Below, piece after piece: positions 12,800 to 24,245 of a stretch of 64,000 nucleotides of DNA. Numbering within the stretch: the stretch's first letter is position 1; each line of letters starts with the position of its first letter. Origin of the DNA: Incurvaria masculella (taxonomy: Eukaryota; Arthropoda; Insecta; Lepidoptera; Incurvariidae); contig OX335656.1 of NCBI GenBank assembly GCA_946894095.1, positions 1,193,001 to 1,257,000 on the forward strand, in the 5' to 3' direction. The notes below the pieces were generated by a model. It worked only from the letters and a program-made list of their open reading frames with translations. It was not told the origin of the DNA and searched no databases. The position numbers were made by a program, and so were the translations under genes.

Positions 12800-12930
12800 C
12801 TAGCAGAGCATCTGAGCGATCTCTCGTAGCAGGAACGCGGAGAGTGCAGCGGCTAGGTGATTGATCGACGCCTGTGTGTATTGTGCGGCGCCGTTGGTTT
12901 TCCGCCGCAGGATTGCCGCCATTTTGTCGC
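12800..12930 (-). CDS. dpr (paralog unresolved): Dpr-family protein, terminal exon (C-terminal tail and stop)
   Basis: An acceptor ttttgttgcag is followed by GC, which completes a codon with the single A left by the previous exon. The frame then reads DKMAAILRRKTN..., 42 codons to TAG. The segment D-x-MAAI-x-RRKT directly after the VSEG end of Ig2 matches the juxtamembrane tail typical of Dpr proteins. The last third is mildly hydrophobic (LAAALSAFLLREIAQMLC), as expected of a membrane-anchoring or GPI-signal tail, though it is short and interrupted by charge. Phase agreement across the 7.3 kb intron supports the call. This exon is too short and too spliced to be seen as an isolated long ORF. 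Confidence 0.85.
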
Positions 12931-13208
12931 CTGCAACAAAACGAACCGCGTTGAAAAAGACGCCAGCACTGCAAGGGAATTTTATTGTATTGTGTCGAAA
13001 ATGAAGAGAATTCTGAGCTTCAGAGGCGACAAATGTTAAGGTAAAATTCGTAGCACCCGTAATAAAAGAGCATATTTGCAGAGGTGTATCCTATGCCGGT
13101 CGAAAAAGCGAAAAAGTATGCAGTAATAGTAACGAATGGAGAACTATTACCTCTGCTTGCCCCCTCGAGAGATGGTGTGGTGTAATGATCGTATTTATGT
13201 ATTTTGAT

Positions 13209-13423
13209 TAATTTTCGCTTTTTATGTGACTGGAAATTCATGGATAAATACAATACCAACTGTCATGATAAAAATCAAACATTCCACATGGGAACTCGGT
13301 GCTAGGCTAGGATCTTACTTTATATTTCAAGGCTACATTGACCTTGAATTATCATTGGCGCTTCCACCATCGTTCATTCAATGCGATCGTAACAATCCGG
13401 GCGGGATTAGCCCTACCACCTGA
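13209..13423 (-). mobile_element. SINE body and tail fragment
   Basis: Begins tttttatgtgactgg and ends in ccgggcgggattagccctac; head absent. Its body variant (tgtgactgg, gggattag) resembles the 5S-headed copy at 32840-33220. It sits 140 bp before the non-LTR insertion at 13563. Confidence 0.6.
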
Positions 13424-13562
13424 TTTTAAAAAATCGTTGCAACACATAGTTGCAAAAGTATCTTTGTAGAATATGATAACGGTATACCTACTATTTGCAA
13501 ACATAATGCTAATAAAGAAAGTTTCGCGAGAATGTTTTTAATAAGACTTTATTATACTTTAT

Positions 13563-14630
13563 GACATGCTCTTTCTTGTTTTTTTAAATGACCTGCCGGA
13601 CTATATAAAAGATGCCTTCCTCGTTTTGTTTGCAGATGACGCAAATGCTTTAATAATAGAAGAGAACAAAGAACTACTAATCCAAAAAATACAACGTGTT
13701 TTATCTAAACTAGATCATTGGTTTTCCGCTAATGGCCTTATCCTAAATCGTAACAAAACAAATTGTGTTTATTTCAGCATCTTGGAAAACAAAATTAGCA
13801 CGGAACATCTAAAAATTATTTTTTATAACGATATTTTAAGTTTCGCGAACCAAACCAAATTTCTCGGATTTATCTTAGATAATACTCTAAGGTGGAACGT
13901 ACAAATTGATTCAGTCTGTGAAAAACTCGTCAAGGCATGCCACTGTCTCAACATTCTCGCAAAATCTTGCGACCTAAATGCTCTTAAACACGCATACTAT
14001 GGCTATCTATTCTCGATACTATCCTACGGTATCGAGTTTTGGGGTACTAATGGGAGTATAGAGAGAGTATTTAAACTACAAAAGAGAGCATTGAGAACTA
14101 TTACAAAATCGAAGTGGGACGCCAGTTGCCGTCCTTTATTCAAATCTCTTAAATTTCTTAAAGTTTACGATATTTATGTAAAAAAAGTAGCACTATTTTT
14201 CCGAAGCAACCCTCAGGAATTTGACTGTCTACAACACATTTACAATACAAGAAATAAAAGTCAGCTGCAGCAAGTAAAGCACAAAACAAAAAAATTTCAA
14301 ACTGGCTTACATTTTAATGCCACAAATATTTATAATAAGCTACCAGAAAACATCAGAAATGAAAAAATACATCATAAATATAAAAAAAAGTTACATGACT
14401 GGCTGTTAAGTAATTCATTTTACAATCTCAACTATTTTAGAATAATTAGTTAAATTAAGTTTTTTTCTCAACTTTATATAAAATAGGTATAGTATATACA
14501 CATGTAGGTACTTTATACTCATTTCAAACTCGACAAAGGTAAATACTAAGAATTTTTGTACTATACATTCTGTGTACTTTATCTGATTAAAAAATCTGAA
14601 TCTGAATCTGAATCTGACTGTCATACAGAC
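13563..14630 (+). mobile_element. 5'-truncated non-LTR retrotransposon, reverse transcriptase C-terminal half
   Basis: An open 295-codon frame (13566-14453) starts inside the RT domain at MLFLVFLNDLP. It shows the catalytic LFADD motif, followed by the thumb region (LGFILDN, LSYGIEFWG) and the post-RT segment (NKLPENIRN). The 3' UTR ends in a (TCTGAA)n run at 14597-14617, a tail style of Jockey/CR1-group elements. The clade cannot be fixed. The copy lacks everything before RT block B/C, typical of incomplete reverse transcription, yet has no stop in the remainder, so the insertion is young. It lies in the last dpr intron in the opposite orientation. Confidence 0.9.
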
Positions 14631-14889
14631 GTAAAACCTAAAGATACGCACCCGTGACAAGAGGGTACGTATCACCGTTCGTTCCGGTTGACCAGCCTGT
14701 CACCACTTATGAGAACGCACCTGTACACATCACTAAACGTATAGTTATGCTGCACAGACTAGCCTAGCAGCACGTAGGCACCGAACGCGCACGACTGAAT
14801 AAGAGTTATACAAATGTTTGCAGAGCCATTATGCATCCTATGCAGCGCTACAGTAGGGCCTGCACGAAACATCCGCGCACCCAGCTAAA

Positions 14890-15080
14890 CCTATTCATAG
14901 CGAACGGGAACAAAAGCTCGGCGCGGCACGAGGAGTCGTCATTTCCCTGATTTGCTTACAAGTGGCGCGCTCGGCGATGGCGACCCCCGCCTCCCCCCAC
15001 CTCCCGCCCCGCAGCCTCCGACAACGGCTATTATGCGAACGCGAGCCGTTCGCGACACCGCGTGCCTGACTGCGCAAAAC
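14890..15080. other. CpG-rich stretch, no gene seen
   Basis: About 190 bp rich in CpG (ctcggcgcggcac, cgaacgcgagccgttcgcg) in the last dpr intron. It and similar blocks at 15750-15910, 17100-17280 and 18480-18660 have no coding support; regulatory use is possible but unproven. Confidence 0.35.
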
Positions 15081-15127
15081 ACTGTAGCTGATAATTTTAA
15101 AATGACGGTTTAACGAGAGAGCAAAAA

Positions 15128-15225
15128 ATACGAGTTTTTTTTATGCAATCTGGCATGGATGGCTAATACTATACATAACAGTAACTTCCCTTTATGAGCA
15201 CGGCTACACTGACTAACTGGGTGGA
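15128..15225 (-). mobile_element. SINE tail fragment
   Basis: tttttttatgcaatctggca, atggatggctaatac and atgagcacggctacac mark the tail half of the family; the rest is missing. Confidence 0.6.
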
Positions 15226-15289
15226 AAACTCGGAAATAAATCATTAATTTCGTTTTCATGTTTGTTTTTTTTTTAATATTGTTCTTAAA

Positions 15290-15626
15290 TGACACCACCG
15301 ATGAATTTTCAAATAGTTCTATTTTATAAAAAAAATATTTATTTATTTAAATTCGACAGTTGTTACAAAATGTATTTTAAGAACCCTAAATACAGTTAAT
15401 TAATGAATTGTAGCTTAACTTTAACATTCATTATTTTAATTTAAATAAAACAATAACCAAGCATACATCCAAACTTCACTAAGATCTAGTCCTGTAATTT
15501 ATAATAAGTGTAATTAATTTTAAAAAAAAAAATAAAAAAAAATGTCCTCTCAATTATAATAAAAGGTATACGTACTGATTTTCTTTTAATTACAATAACA
15601 TCTTTGAATTTGAATTTGAATATGAA
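15290..15626 (+). mobile_element. non-LTR 3' UTR ending in (TTTGAA)n
   Basis: AT-rich 330 bp without coding sequence, terminating in tttgaatttgaatttgaat at 15603-15621. The tail style parallels the (TCTGAA)n end of the element at 13563-14630, implying a heavily 5'-truncated insertion. Confidence 0.5.
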
Positions 15627-16427
15627 AACATATTTAAATTAAAACAAGAAAAAAAAATTGAATAATTAATTCAATATAATAAAAAAATCGAACAATTAAC
15701 ATTGTAATTAAACATATATTTTAAAAATGTTATCCGGGATATTATTCACGGAGGGCGCCTGAAGGTGCGACGCGATAATCGGAACACAGCCGGGGCGCGA
15801 CGCCTGGGTGCAGACTGTTACAGCGGGCCCTCTGCGCGCTACATTCGCAGTTCTTTGGAAACTCGTCAACAGCACCTGCCGGCGCGCCGTGACAATATTA
15901 TCTCTGGAGCTGTGATGCAACATAATAATACCGACGCTAGCACCTCTGCGAGCGTTGAGACGAAAGAAATAGTTGGAATTGCAAACAATTCGTATGAGTT
16001 GTTTACAATATTAGTTATAACTGGAACACTCTATTTGTTTTGACGGACAAGGGTTGAAGCTTTAGATGTACGGACGTTTCATCTCAATTGTATACATTGG
16101 AAAGAGAAGGAATTCCTAAGTCTCTTTTACTCTATGGTCAACTTCAGCATGAGAGAAAGAGATTTCGAATTTGTCTCTATTTCCGGTGTATAGATTTCAG
16201 ACAAAACGACCGTACAGGTGGGAACACTTCGTATAGTATTTTTTTTTCGTTTACCACTCTTTACAATGTTCTTCTGAGATGCATGACGCAATATCTTCCT
16301 TAAGTTTGCAATAATTGCAAACGTAATGGATTGTTTCGAAATCGCAAAAATATAAATCAATCAATCCTCTAGATTCTTTTTCTATAGGGTCAGTAAACTG
16401 AGAAATGCACGCCCTGACGACGTATTT

Positions 16428-16765
16428 AAAAACCGGCCAAGTGCGAGTCGGACTCGCACACGAAGGGTTCCGTACCATCGTAAAAGAATGTATACAAAAA
16501 AAAATACGTTTTTTGTATGGAGACCCCCTTTAATTTTAATTATTTCTTAATCTTTCCTATTTGTTGTTATAGCGGCAAAATAAATACACACTCTGTAAAA
16601 ATTTCAGCTGTCTATCTGTTACGGTTACTGAGATACAGCCCTGTGACAGACGTACAGACGGACGGACGGACGGACGGACGGACGGACGGACGGTCGGACG
16701 GACGGACAGCCGAGGCTTAGTAATAGGGTTCCGTTTTCACTCTTTGGGTACGGAACCCTAAAAAG
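16428..16765 (+). repeat. GACG-microsatellite repeat
   Basis: Full-length copy with a (GACG)n run at about 16653-16708. Confidence 0.9.
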
Positions 16766-16767
16766 GG

Positions 16768-16855
16768 AAGGTCTTGTCAAGGCACCCAATTCTTACATGA
16801 CTGGAATGTATTGGTCTTATATACTCACGGTGCGTGTAGTGTTAGCCATCTATAT
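16768..16855 (+). mobile_element. SINE tail fragment
   Basis: ggaaggtcttgtcaaggcac and gtgttagccatcta are degenerate remnants of the tail region, directly after the GACG repeat ending at 16765. Confidence 0.35.
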
Positions 16856-18480
16856 TAAGTTAAATTAAAAATATATTATTTTATTGGACTTATTTTTTTT
16901 GTGTAATGTGAGTTTTAACACTTTCATAGATTATATCCCAACACGTCTAAGGGTCCAAAATATAACAGTTGCACCAGCCGATGCCATCAATTAATATCCT
17001 CATACAAATACCTATCGCACTTCTGCAATTCAAGACGATCAAATAAAATACTATCCAGCCTGCTTGGATTGGCGGCAAAGAGGAACCAACGCAAAATAAT
17101 CTGACGCCGTTCGTCGGAGTGAACGGACCGCAGGTCTATGGCTGCGCCGCGCCGGCCGCAGGGAAATGTCATTTTCAGCTTGTTGCATTTGTCCGCTACT
17201 CATTACTGTAATGGACCGAGATGGCGGCGCTCGCTCCTAGATCTCTAGATATCTGCACCGGAGGCGGACTTCAGCCGCTCTTTTGCGAGACCATTTGGGA
17301 AATTATTTTGTGTTATTTATAAAACGCATCTAGAAATTTTTTCGGCGTATAATTATTTTAATATACTCAGAACTCTATTATTTAATTCTAAGTTCAATTT
17401 AATGAATACTTGAATGAGTAATAACATTTTGTTCAACCAGGTGATGGCTTACGGCCGAAAGAGGCGTCTTAAGACTTTGACTCATCAGAAAGAAAGCTAA
17501 AACTGGTACCAACTTAATCTAAAGCTCATTACGACTCTCAGCGCTCGTGGGTACTAGTCGCCGACGCATGGCTTTACGTGGCACTTAAATCGACGTTTAC
17601 CAAAAGCACACTAAACACACATGCATGTTTGCTGGCAGAGGACCATAAAGCAATCCCCAAACTATATCCTAGCACCGAACTATGTAATCGATCTGTCACA
17701 CACTGACCGTCCAATGCCAAATACTGCTTTGTTCTTTTGACAACATGTTTTGTCAGAGAGTAGGCAAAGGAAATTACCGTACAGTCGTCTTGCAAACTAA
17801 ACACATTTCTTAACTTTTCCAAGTTTAGGTGGTCTATCGGGGGGGTGGGGGGTGGGAAATAATAAACAACCAAAATAATCTCTTTAAAATGTCTTTCTGG
17901 GTTGCCAAATGAAAATATGATATTTCTTCAATGAATAAGATATGTAAATATATCCGACCATGACAAAAAGAAACATTTAGTTACGAAATTAAGCTCAAAA
18001 CGACTACTCAACGAGCCTGGAATCGAACTGCAAGCAAAACATTTTGTGGGTATGCGTTTGAATAATATGCCACTTTCTGAATGACCCATTGCACAGTTCC
18101 CAGTATTTAATAGTCTACAAAATTCGTGGGATAAGTACATTGAATTCTTAGACTAAACATTTGAACATAGTAACATCGTCGATAAAATCTTACTTGCAAC
18201 TGACGCTCCAAACAATCCTAGGTTGAATTTACGTTAAACGTCACGAGCGTCAATTATTCGGTCCGAGTATACGTATACGATCATTGTAAATTAATCATGA
18301 ATTCAGAATATGAAATAATAAAGAATCCTGTATACACTACTATATTTCTGTACAAAATAGCCATTCCAATGTGAATCGCAAGCATCGATGATAAAATACA
18401 AATATTGGTAACCCTAATACACAAATTCGGGCTTCACCCAATAACTCAACAAAACAGCCCACAAGGTGACTTCAGTACCC
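16856..18480. other. dpr intron, no recognisable element
   Basis: Apart from the CpG-rich 17100-17280 and a G-run at 17838-17852, nothing is recognised. Confidence 0.55.
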
Positions 18481-18668
18481 GGGTATTCATCTCGGCGACG
18501 TTCGTCGCGCCAACAAAGGGCTTTTGCGGGAGCCGAGGTGCCGCCACTTTTGACGACTGATAAGAAATAAGTCAGTCACATCACGGCGGCGCGTCACGTG
18601 CCCGGAGGAGATTGCAATCCCGCGGGATTACTAGGCGACGCGCGGGGATGTCACCGTCTGGAGAGTTA

Positions 18669-18778
18669 GGAATAGGCCAGAGATGCCTATCATCTCGTCA
18701 TTACTGGCGAGTCAGGACCGGAAGGAATAGGCCAGAGATGCCTATCATCTCGTCATTACTGGCGAGTCAGGACCGGAA
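18669..18778. repeat. perfect 55-bp tandem duplication
   Basis: Two identical 55-bp units (ggaataggccagagatgcct ... ggaccggaa) follow each other without difference within a GC-richer stretch (18480-18840). Confidence 0.9.
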
Positions 18779-19377
18779 GACATCTCCGGGGCTCGTCTGC
18801 AGAACTCGAGGTGCAAGACTTCGACTTGGCTTGTAAGGACCCGCTTTATTTCAATACTTCCGGTCTTTTTGTGTTATCTAGTCTATTATTTATCTTGATG
18901 TTTAAATAGTAACTTCTGTTTTTCAGCAATAACTATTAAGAAGATAATGAGGTGATCAAAATAAGTAAAATTGTTTGTGCCTGTTTCCTCAGCCAAAATA
19001 AAATCCAATTAACAACTATATCAAGTATTTATTTTCTTAAACGTATCCCGGCGTACTTGAGTGCGACGTAACTTTATTTGTATGCAATTTGCATCTAGAT
19101 CTTGGTGCTTGGGAAGAAAAAGAAGAATAAGAATAGGCATTTCTAGTTTATTCCCAACCCTGTGGTCAGGAGCGAGTGAGAAAAGGTATCGGCGTTGACG
19201 GCTCCGATTTTTGTGCGTTAATGATGCAAGGCTTTCGCGTGAGAATGGATGTTCTTATCGCGATGGATTTGGGATTATAAAGTACGGCCTGGGTTTGAGC
19301 GGAAAGATAATGAAACGATTGCAATTTCAGACACCTCTTTTGACGAACTGATCGATATTTTCTATTTTAAACAGAAT

Positions 19378-19637
19378 TAAAAATCCGGCCAAGTGCGAGT
19401 CGGACTCGCAGACGAAGGGTTCCGAACCATCGTAAAATATTTAATAAATAAATCATGTTTTTTGTATGGGCCCCCCCTTAATTACAAAATAAATACATAC
19501 TCTGTGAAAATTTCAGCTTTCTATCTGTTACGGTTACTGAGATACAGCCCTGTGACAGACGGACGGACGACGGACGGACGGACGGAAAGCGGAGGCTTAG
19601 TAATAGAGTTCCTTTGGGTACGGAACCCTAAAAATGA
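19378..19637 (+). repeat. GACG-microsatellite repeat
   Basis: Copy with a deletion in the core and a short (GACG)n run at about 19558-19587; lies 600 bp downstream of the dpr exon donor. Confidence 0.88.
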
Positions 19638-19884
19638 ACCCTTACAGATGATTTTTTAAATGTGGTTTCATGGTGAAATCCGAGACTATAAGTAATAGAA
19701 AAACACTCAAAGGGGACCGATTTTGATAAAAACTGAAACTGCCTTTTTTATATTTTTGAATGTTTCTTTTTGTAGCCAGGAATCGAACTCGGTAATTTAA
19801 AAAAAAACAACAAAGCTTTTAAAATTTCACCAAAAAATTATGTTTGAAGGTCGAAATTTGTGACTTTAGGTAGCTGCTACATTT

Positions 19885-20200
19885 ATTCATTTATCGATTG
19901 TGGTTGCTGATTGATGCAAAAGATGTTCAATAAGTTTTTTTTTCTGAACATATTTTGGTTAGTTATTTCTTTTATATATATGGATAATTTGTTAAACAAC
20001 CTTGGAGTAATGAAAGAAAGGTGGCGTTGGGCAAATTTTGTATTAGTTCTAGGGACGTAGTAATTTAGCCGCGTGGATATATTTTGTTTTAGGGATTTAA
20101 GTTTTGTGCCTAATTCTTTGTTAAATTTGGTTAGTATTTTGCATATGTATAGCCCTCGTGGTCCCAATGCTATAATGCTGGGTATTATCACTCCCTTTAA
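19885..20200 (-). pseudogene. non-LTR reverse transcriptase C-terminal relic next to dpr exon
   Basis: Minus-strand frame with ...NTKFAQRHLSFITPRLFN then KLSIYIKEITNQ and MFRKKNLLNIF, the usual end of a non-LTR ORF2 (P-R-x-(F/Y)-N-x-L...F-x-K-x-L). It begins about 50 bp after the splice donor at 20250 and merges by chance with the exon's reading frame. Confidence 0.7.
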
Positions 20201-20250
20201 GAAGAATTTGGCGTCGTCGTGTTGTGTCAGGTAAAAAGGCAGAGACTTAC

Positions 20251-20464
20251 TCCCTTCGGAGACAAAGACGAAGATGGAGGCCGGCTCGGTGTTGCTGGCG
20301 GAGCAGGTGTAGTTGCCGGAGTCGACCTGCCGCGCGTCGTGTATCGTGAGCCGGGACTGGGTCTTGGGGCCCGGCTCCGTCTCCACGCCGATGCCGCGCG
20401 CCTGGTCGTAGTTGATCATCCGGTCGTTGTGGTACCAGAACACGTACTGCGGCGGCGTCGGGCT
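20251..20464 (-). CDS. dpr (paralog unresolved): Dpr-family protein, exon encoding most of Ig domain 2
   Basis: The exon has 71 codons plus one base. It begins SPTPPQYVFWYHNDRMINYD, passes through VETEPGPKTQSRL and ends DSGNYTCSASNTEPASI then FVFVSEG. It carries the core tryptophan of Ig2 (VFW), the D-x-G-x-Y-x-C motif with the second cysteine, and an NYT sequon. These are diagnostic for the Dpr family. The acceptor is ctttctcag before AGC (phase 0); the donor is GGGA followed by GTAAGT (phase 1). Directly upstream lies a tandem array of degenerate partial copies of this exon (20470-21190), and about 50 bp downstream a non-LTR relic begins. An ORF reading past the donor runs into that relic and is not the real end. 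Confidence 0.95.
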
Positions 20465-20469
20465 CTGAG

Positions 20470-21190
20470 AAAGGATGTTTTGGATTTTTAATAAACGACC
20501 GATATTGGAATCGTTCTAATGCAGGACAGGGTCTGGAGTTTCGGCACCTGTTGATAGTTGATCATATGATCGTTGTGTGCCGCACTACGTACTGCGTTGG
20601 CCTCGGGCTCTGAGAAAGAAAGTTGTGGATATGCAATATGCGACCGATTGGGATCGTTCTGATGCAGGGCTAGGTGTGGAGTCTCGGCACCTGTTGATAG
20701 TTGATCATATGGTCATTGTGTACCTTACTACGTACTGAGTTGGCTTTAGGCTCTGAGAAAGAAAATTGTGGATATGTAATATGCTACCCGTTGGGATCGT
20801 TCTGATGCAGGACTAAGTCTGGAGTCTCGGCTCCTGTTGATAGATAATCCTATGATTATTGTGTACCGCACTACGCACTGCGTTGAGAAAGAAAGCTCTG
20901 AGAAAGAAAGTTGTGGTTATGTAATATCCGACCAATTGGGATCGTTCTGATGCAGGACTAAGTCTGGAGTCTCGGCTCCTGTTGATAGATGATCATATGA
21001 TTGTTGTGTACCGCACTGCGTACTGCGTTGAGAAAGAAAGCTCTGAGAAAGAAAGTTGTGGATATGTAATATGCGACCGATTGGGATCGTTATGATTCAG
21101 GACTAGGTCTTGAGTATCGGTTTCTGTGGAAATTTAATATTCGGTCATTGTGGTACCACGACACACACTGCGGTGACGTCGACGACGTAG
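20470..21190 (-). repeat. tandem array of ~145-bp degenerate partial copies of the neighbouring dpr exon
   Basis: Four copies of the acceptor-side motif ctctgagaaag follow the genuine one (20463), at 20608, 20751, 20896 and 21041, with spacings of 145, 143, 145 and 145 bp. A fifth unit keeps only coding-like sequence (about 21130-21185). Each unit contains, in exon orientation, an acceptor-like ctttctcag, a degenerate start of the exon (copy 1 still reads SPRPTQYV, then frame-shifted HNDHMINY; the last unit retains WYHNDR) and about 75 bp of intron. All units lack part of the exon middle, and those I translated are frameshifted or stopped. They are amplified pseudo-exons. Confidence 0.85.
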
Positions 21191-22008
21191 GTAAACTCAC
21201 TGGATTATTTTTAATCGACTCTGTCTTAGTAAAAAAGTAACCTAACTAGGTTTTAGTCCTAATAAGGTTATACCCAATAATATTATAATTAATTCAATAT
21301 TTCACTAGTAATTTTGTACAAACCGTCATTTATAATATAACCAGTGATACCACAAAATTACGGCTTTGAAAACATCACGGTATGTGAAAGTATATTGAAT
21401 TAATTTCATGGATAACGTTTCAGCTGTATTACTATATTTATTTATTTCTTTCTCGCCAACTTTTGATAAAATTAACAGTCCGAACACTCCAGTTAATATA
21501 ATGTTTCGAGATTGGCATCTACGTGATAGACTGCACTCAGATTTGTCTCGAGCTTGATTACATGCTCAAGTACGTAGACTTCTAACAATGTTTATTTAAA
21601 CTTCGGTCTTTATCTAATAATTGAAATTAAATCAAGCTCTCAACACTCGGGTGAGTCGTAAAATATTTCGGGGAAGTGGGCTAACGTATTAAGTGTTATT
21701 CCAAGGATCTTACGAACTAACGCAAACATATGTTCGTCTGTTGAGATACAATTTAATATTTTTGATCGTAATAGATCTACATAATTGTTTGAAATCACCG
21801 GATTGGCTTCAACTACATATTTCAGAGATTATTAGAAGCTATTTGGTAAATAATCCCGGTATGGCAGTTAGTTTCAATGTGGTGTATTGAGCTAATATTA
21901 CGACACTGGTAGCAGGCATTGTATGAGCCATCTATGCCCAATCATACAATCTGAAATTAAGTAATTTTACGTATTTAATGGATACGACATTACCGTTATC
22001 TCATTCAA

Positions 22009-22164
22009 TTGAGTTTCAGCGACATCTACATTTAAAGAATTGTAATCGGATTCTGAATAATAACGAAGAATCCTGCTTACGACGAATGTCAAACCAAAAA
22101 CGATTTCAGAATATTTTCAAAATCCGATTGAAATACTTAAAATTGTTATGTCGCTGAAACTCAA
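22009..22164. mobile_element. short foldback element
   Basis: ttgagtttcagcgacat and atgtcgctgaaactcaa form perfect 17-bp inverted ends; inner arms aatcggatt / aatccgatt. Confidence 0.7.
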
Positions 22165-22230
22165 ATTAATCTGAAATTTGATTTGGAATTTATTATGTTT
22201 AGTGTTTGATATTTTTCATTATATGTAACG

Positions 22231-22531
22231 CTTTTTAGGATTCCGTACCCAAAGGGTGCCACCGGAACCCTATTACTAAGCCTCCACTGTTCTTCCGTCC
22301 GTCCGTCCGTCTGTCACAGGGCTGTATCTCATGAATCATAATAGGTATGCAGCTGAAATGTTCACGGAGTGTGTATTTATTTTGCCGCTTCAACAACAAA
22401 TAGGTAAAATTGTAAAATAATAAAAATTGAATGGAGGCCGTACAAAAAAACCGTTATATTTTGTGTTCAATCTTATACGATGGTACGGAACCTTTCGTGT
22501 GCGAGTCCGACTCGCACTTGGCCGGTTTTTT
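22231..22531 (-). repeat. GACG-microsatellite repeat
   Basis: Minus orientation; (CCGT)n run short, at about 22294-22312. Confidence 0.88.
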
Positions 22532-22794
22532 AAATATATTCTGGTGTATGTGATTATGGTCAATCGGCAAAACTTGTACAAATACAATAAAGCTTTTTTT
22601 TAAAGGAAAAAAAATATGGGGACTACAATTGACCGGATTTTTGCTTATGAGAATTGCCTTCGGTCCCATTTGAGTCGATTAGCCGGTGTTCTGTCGTATA
22701 TCAGTTAATATTTAATTGACTGGTTAAGTCGATTAGGAAATTCTTTACACATTTAAATCGTTGAAATTATCAGTGGGATACTAAATGAGAATAA

Positions 22795-23105
22795 ACCGGG
22801 CCAAGTACGAGTCGGACTCGCACACGAAGTGTTCTGTACCATCGTACAAGATTTAACATAAGAAATCACGTTTTTTGTATGGGGGCCCACTTTATGTTTT
22901 ATAATTTTTTTATTCTTCCTATTTGTTGTTATATCGGCAAAATAAATACACACTTCAGCTGCCTACCTATTACGGTTCGTGACATACAGCCCTGTGACAG
23001 ACGGACTAACGGACGGTTGGACGGATGGACGGATGGACTGCGGAGGCTTAGTAATAGGGTCCCATTCCTATGGGTCCATCCTTAGGGTACGAAACCCTGG
23101 AAAGG
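22795..23105 (+). repeat. GACG-microsatellite repeat
   Basis: Diverged copy with a degenerate run (gacggttggacggatgg) at about 22997-23037, in inverse orientation to its neighbour 260 bp away. Confidence 0.85.
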
Positions 23106-23539
23106 TTAATATAAAACATATTGTTTATTTAAAAGCATGAATTATTTGACAAAATCACGTCAAGCCGAAGTGACTTACAGTGTTCAAAATATTCAAATCA
23201 GTCTTCCAACAAACACATCTGAAACTAAAAGCTTTTCATCGGTTTCTCGAAAAGTATTCCTTGTGCTATCAAATTTATTATAATAATATATTGGTATATT
23301 GAGCGTTATTTTGATCCACTGAGCAGAGTACATGTCGCATTTACAAATGTTCAAATTTTAGTTCTTTCATTAGGCTTTCATCATGATCTCATGGAATTCT
23401 ATGGCGGCATATTTCGGTTTAAAATAATAAGGGTCTCTTCCATCAAGTACCGATTTGCTTAATCTTTACATTAAAAGGGCCTTGCTTACCATCATGCAAT
23501 CGATACTAGTACAAGATTATCAGTACTTTAGTAATAAAG

Positions 23540-23990
23540 GCCCTTTAAATGTATCTGGGGGCACGGCAGTGCCCCCGCCAAGTCGAGCAAAAAAGCGGCA
23601 CGGCTGTACTACCCTTTTCTCGAAGCAATTCAGGCCATTTTCGACCCCCTATAACTTCGTTGTAGATAAAACTAGAAGCCTGAATTTTTAGTAACCAAGC
23701 AGGCATTGTATAAACATGGGATATTTTAAATTTCATTCAATTTGAACCGGTAGTTTAAGAATTATAACTAGTCAAAGTTTCTTAATTTGTCACTCACTCA
23801 CTCACTCACTGACCGATCATCAAAACTCTAGGGCACTTCTAGCAGACATAGAATGTTCAAATTTGGAATACAATTAGTGTTTAGTGTATAAATCAAGGAA
23901 AAACTAAAATATTAGAAACTATCCACTTTCTTCCAGTCAACCTTTGGGTCTTACTGCGTTATCGCTGGTATATTATGCAAACTAATGCAA
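23540..23990. repeat. repeat block upstream of the Helitron
   Basis: Holds the perfect palindrome gggggcacggcagtgccccc-type arms at about 23559-23578, a (tcac)n run at 23791-23811 and the common lepidopteran word cttccagtcaacctttgggt at 23931. No coding sequence. Confidence 0.5.
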
Positions 23991-24089
23991 AAAAAAAAGA
24001 TTAGATGTCTCGGATGATGTTGTCATGCCAGCTACGTACGTGCGTATTGATATGTGTGTAATAAATAATAAAATAAGGTTGGAATTGTA

Positions 24090-24235
24090 AATAACCGCTC
24101 TCGCGGCGCAAGCGAGCAAGCGAGCGCCGCGGTACATACAACGAAGCGAGCACCGCGGCGCGCGCAGAGGCGAGCCCCCCGAGCGAGCTACAGCCGCGCT
24201 CATTAGCGCGAGCGCCGTCATGCTGTCCGGACGTG
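24090..24235. other. GC-rich gcgagc-repeat stretch
   Basis: About 145 bp of degenerate gcgag/cgcgg repeats (gcgagcaagcgagcgccgcg and similar) in otherwise AT-rich DNA, ending just before the Helitron tandem repeats. Possibly part of the element's 5' region. Confidence 0.4.
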
Positions 24236-24245
24236 CCTAGAAATC

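Noticed and set aside
19883..20443. Continuous 186-codon minus-strand frame as a single protein
   Set aside because: It is the dpr exon read past its donor (GTAAGT at 20250) into a non-LTR relic.
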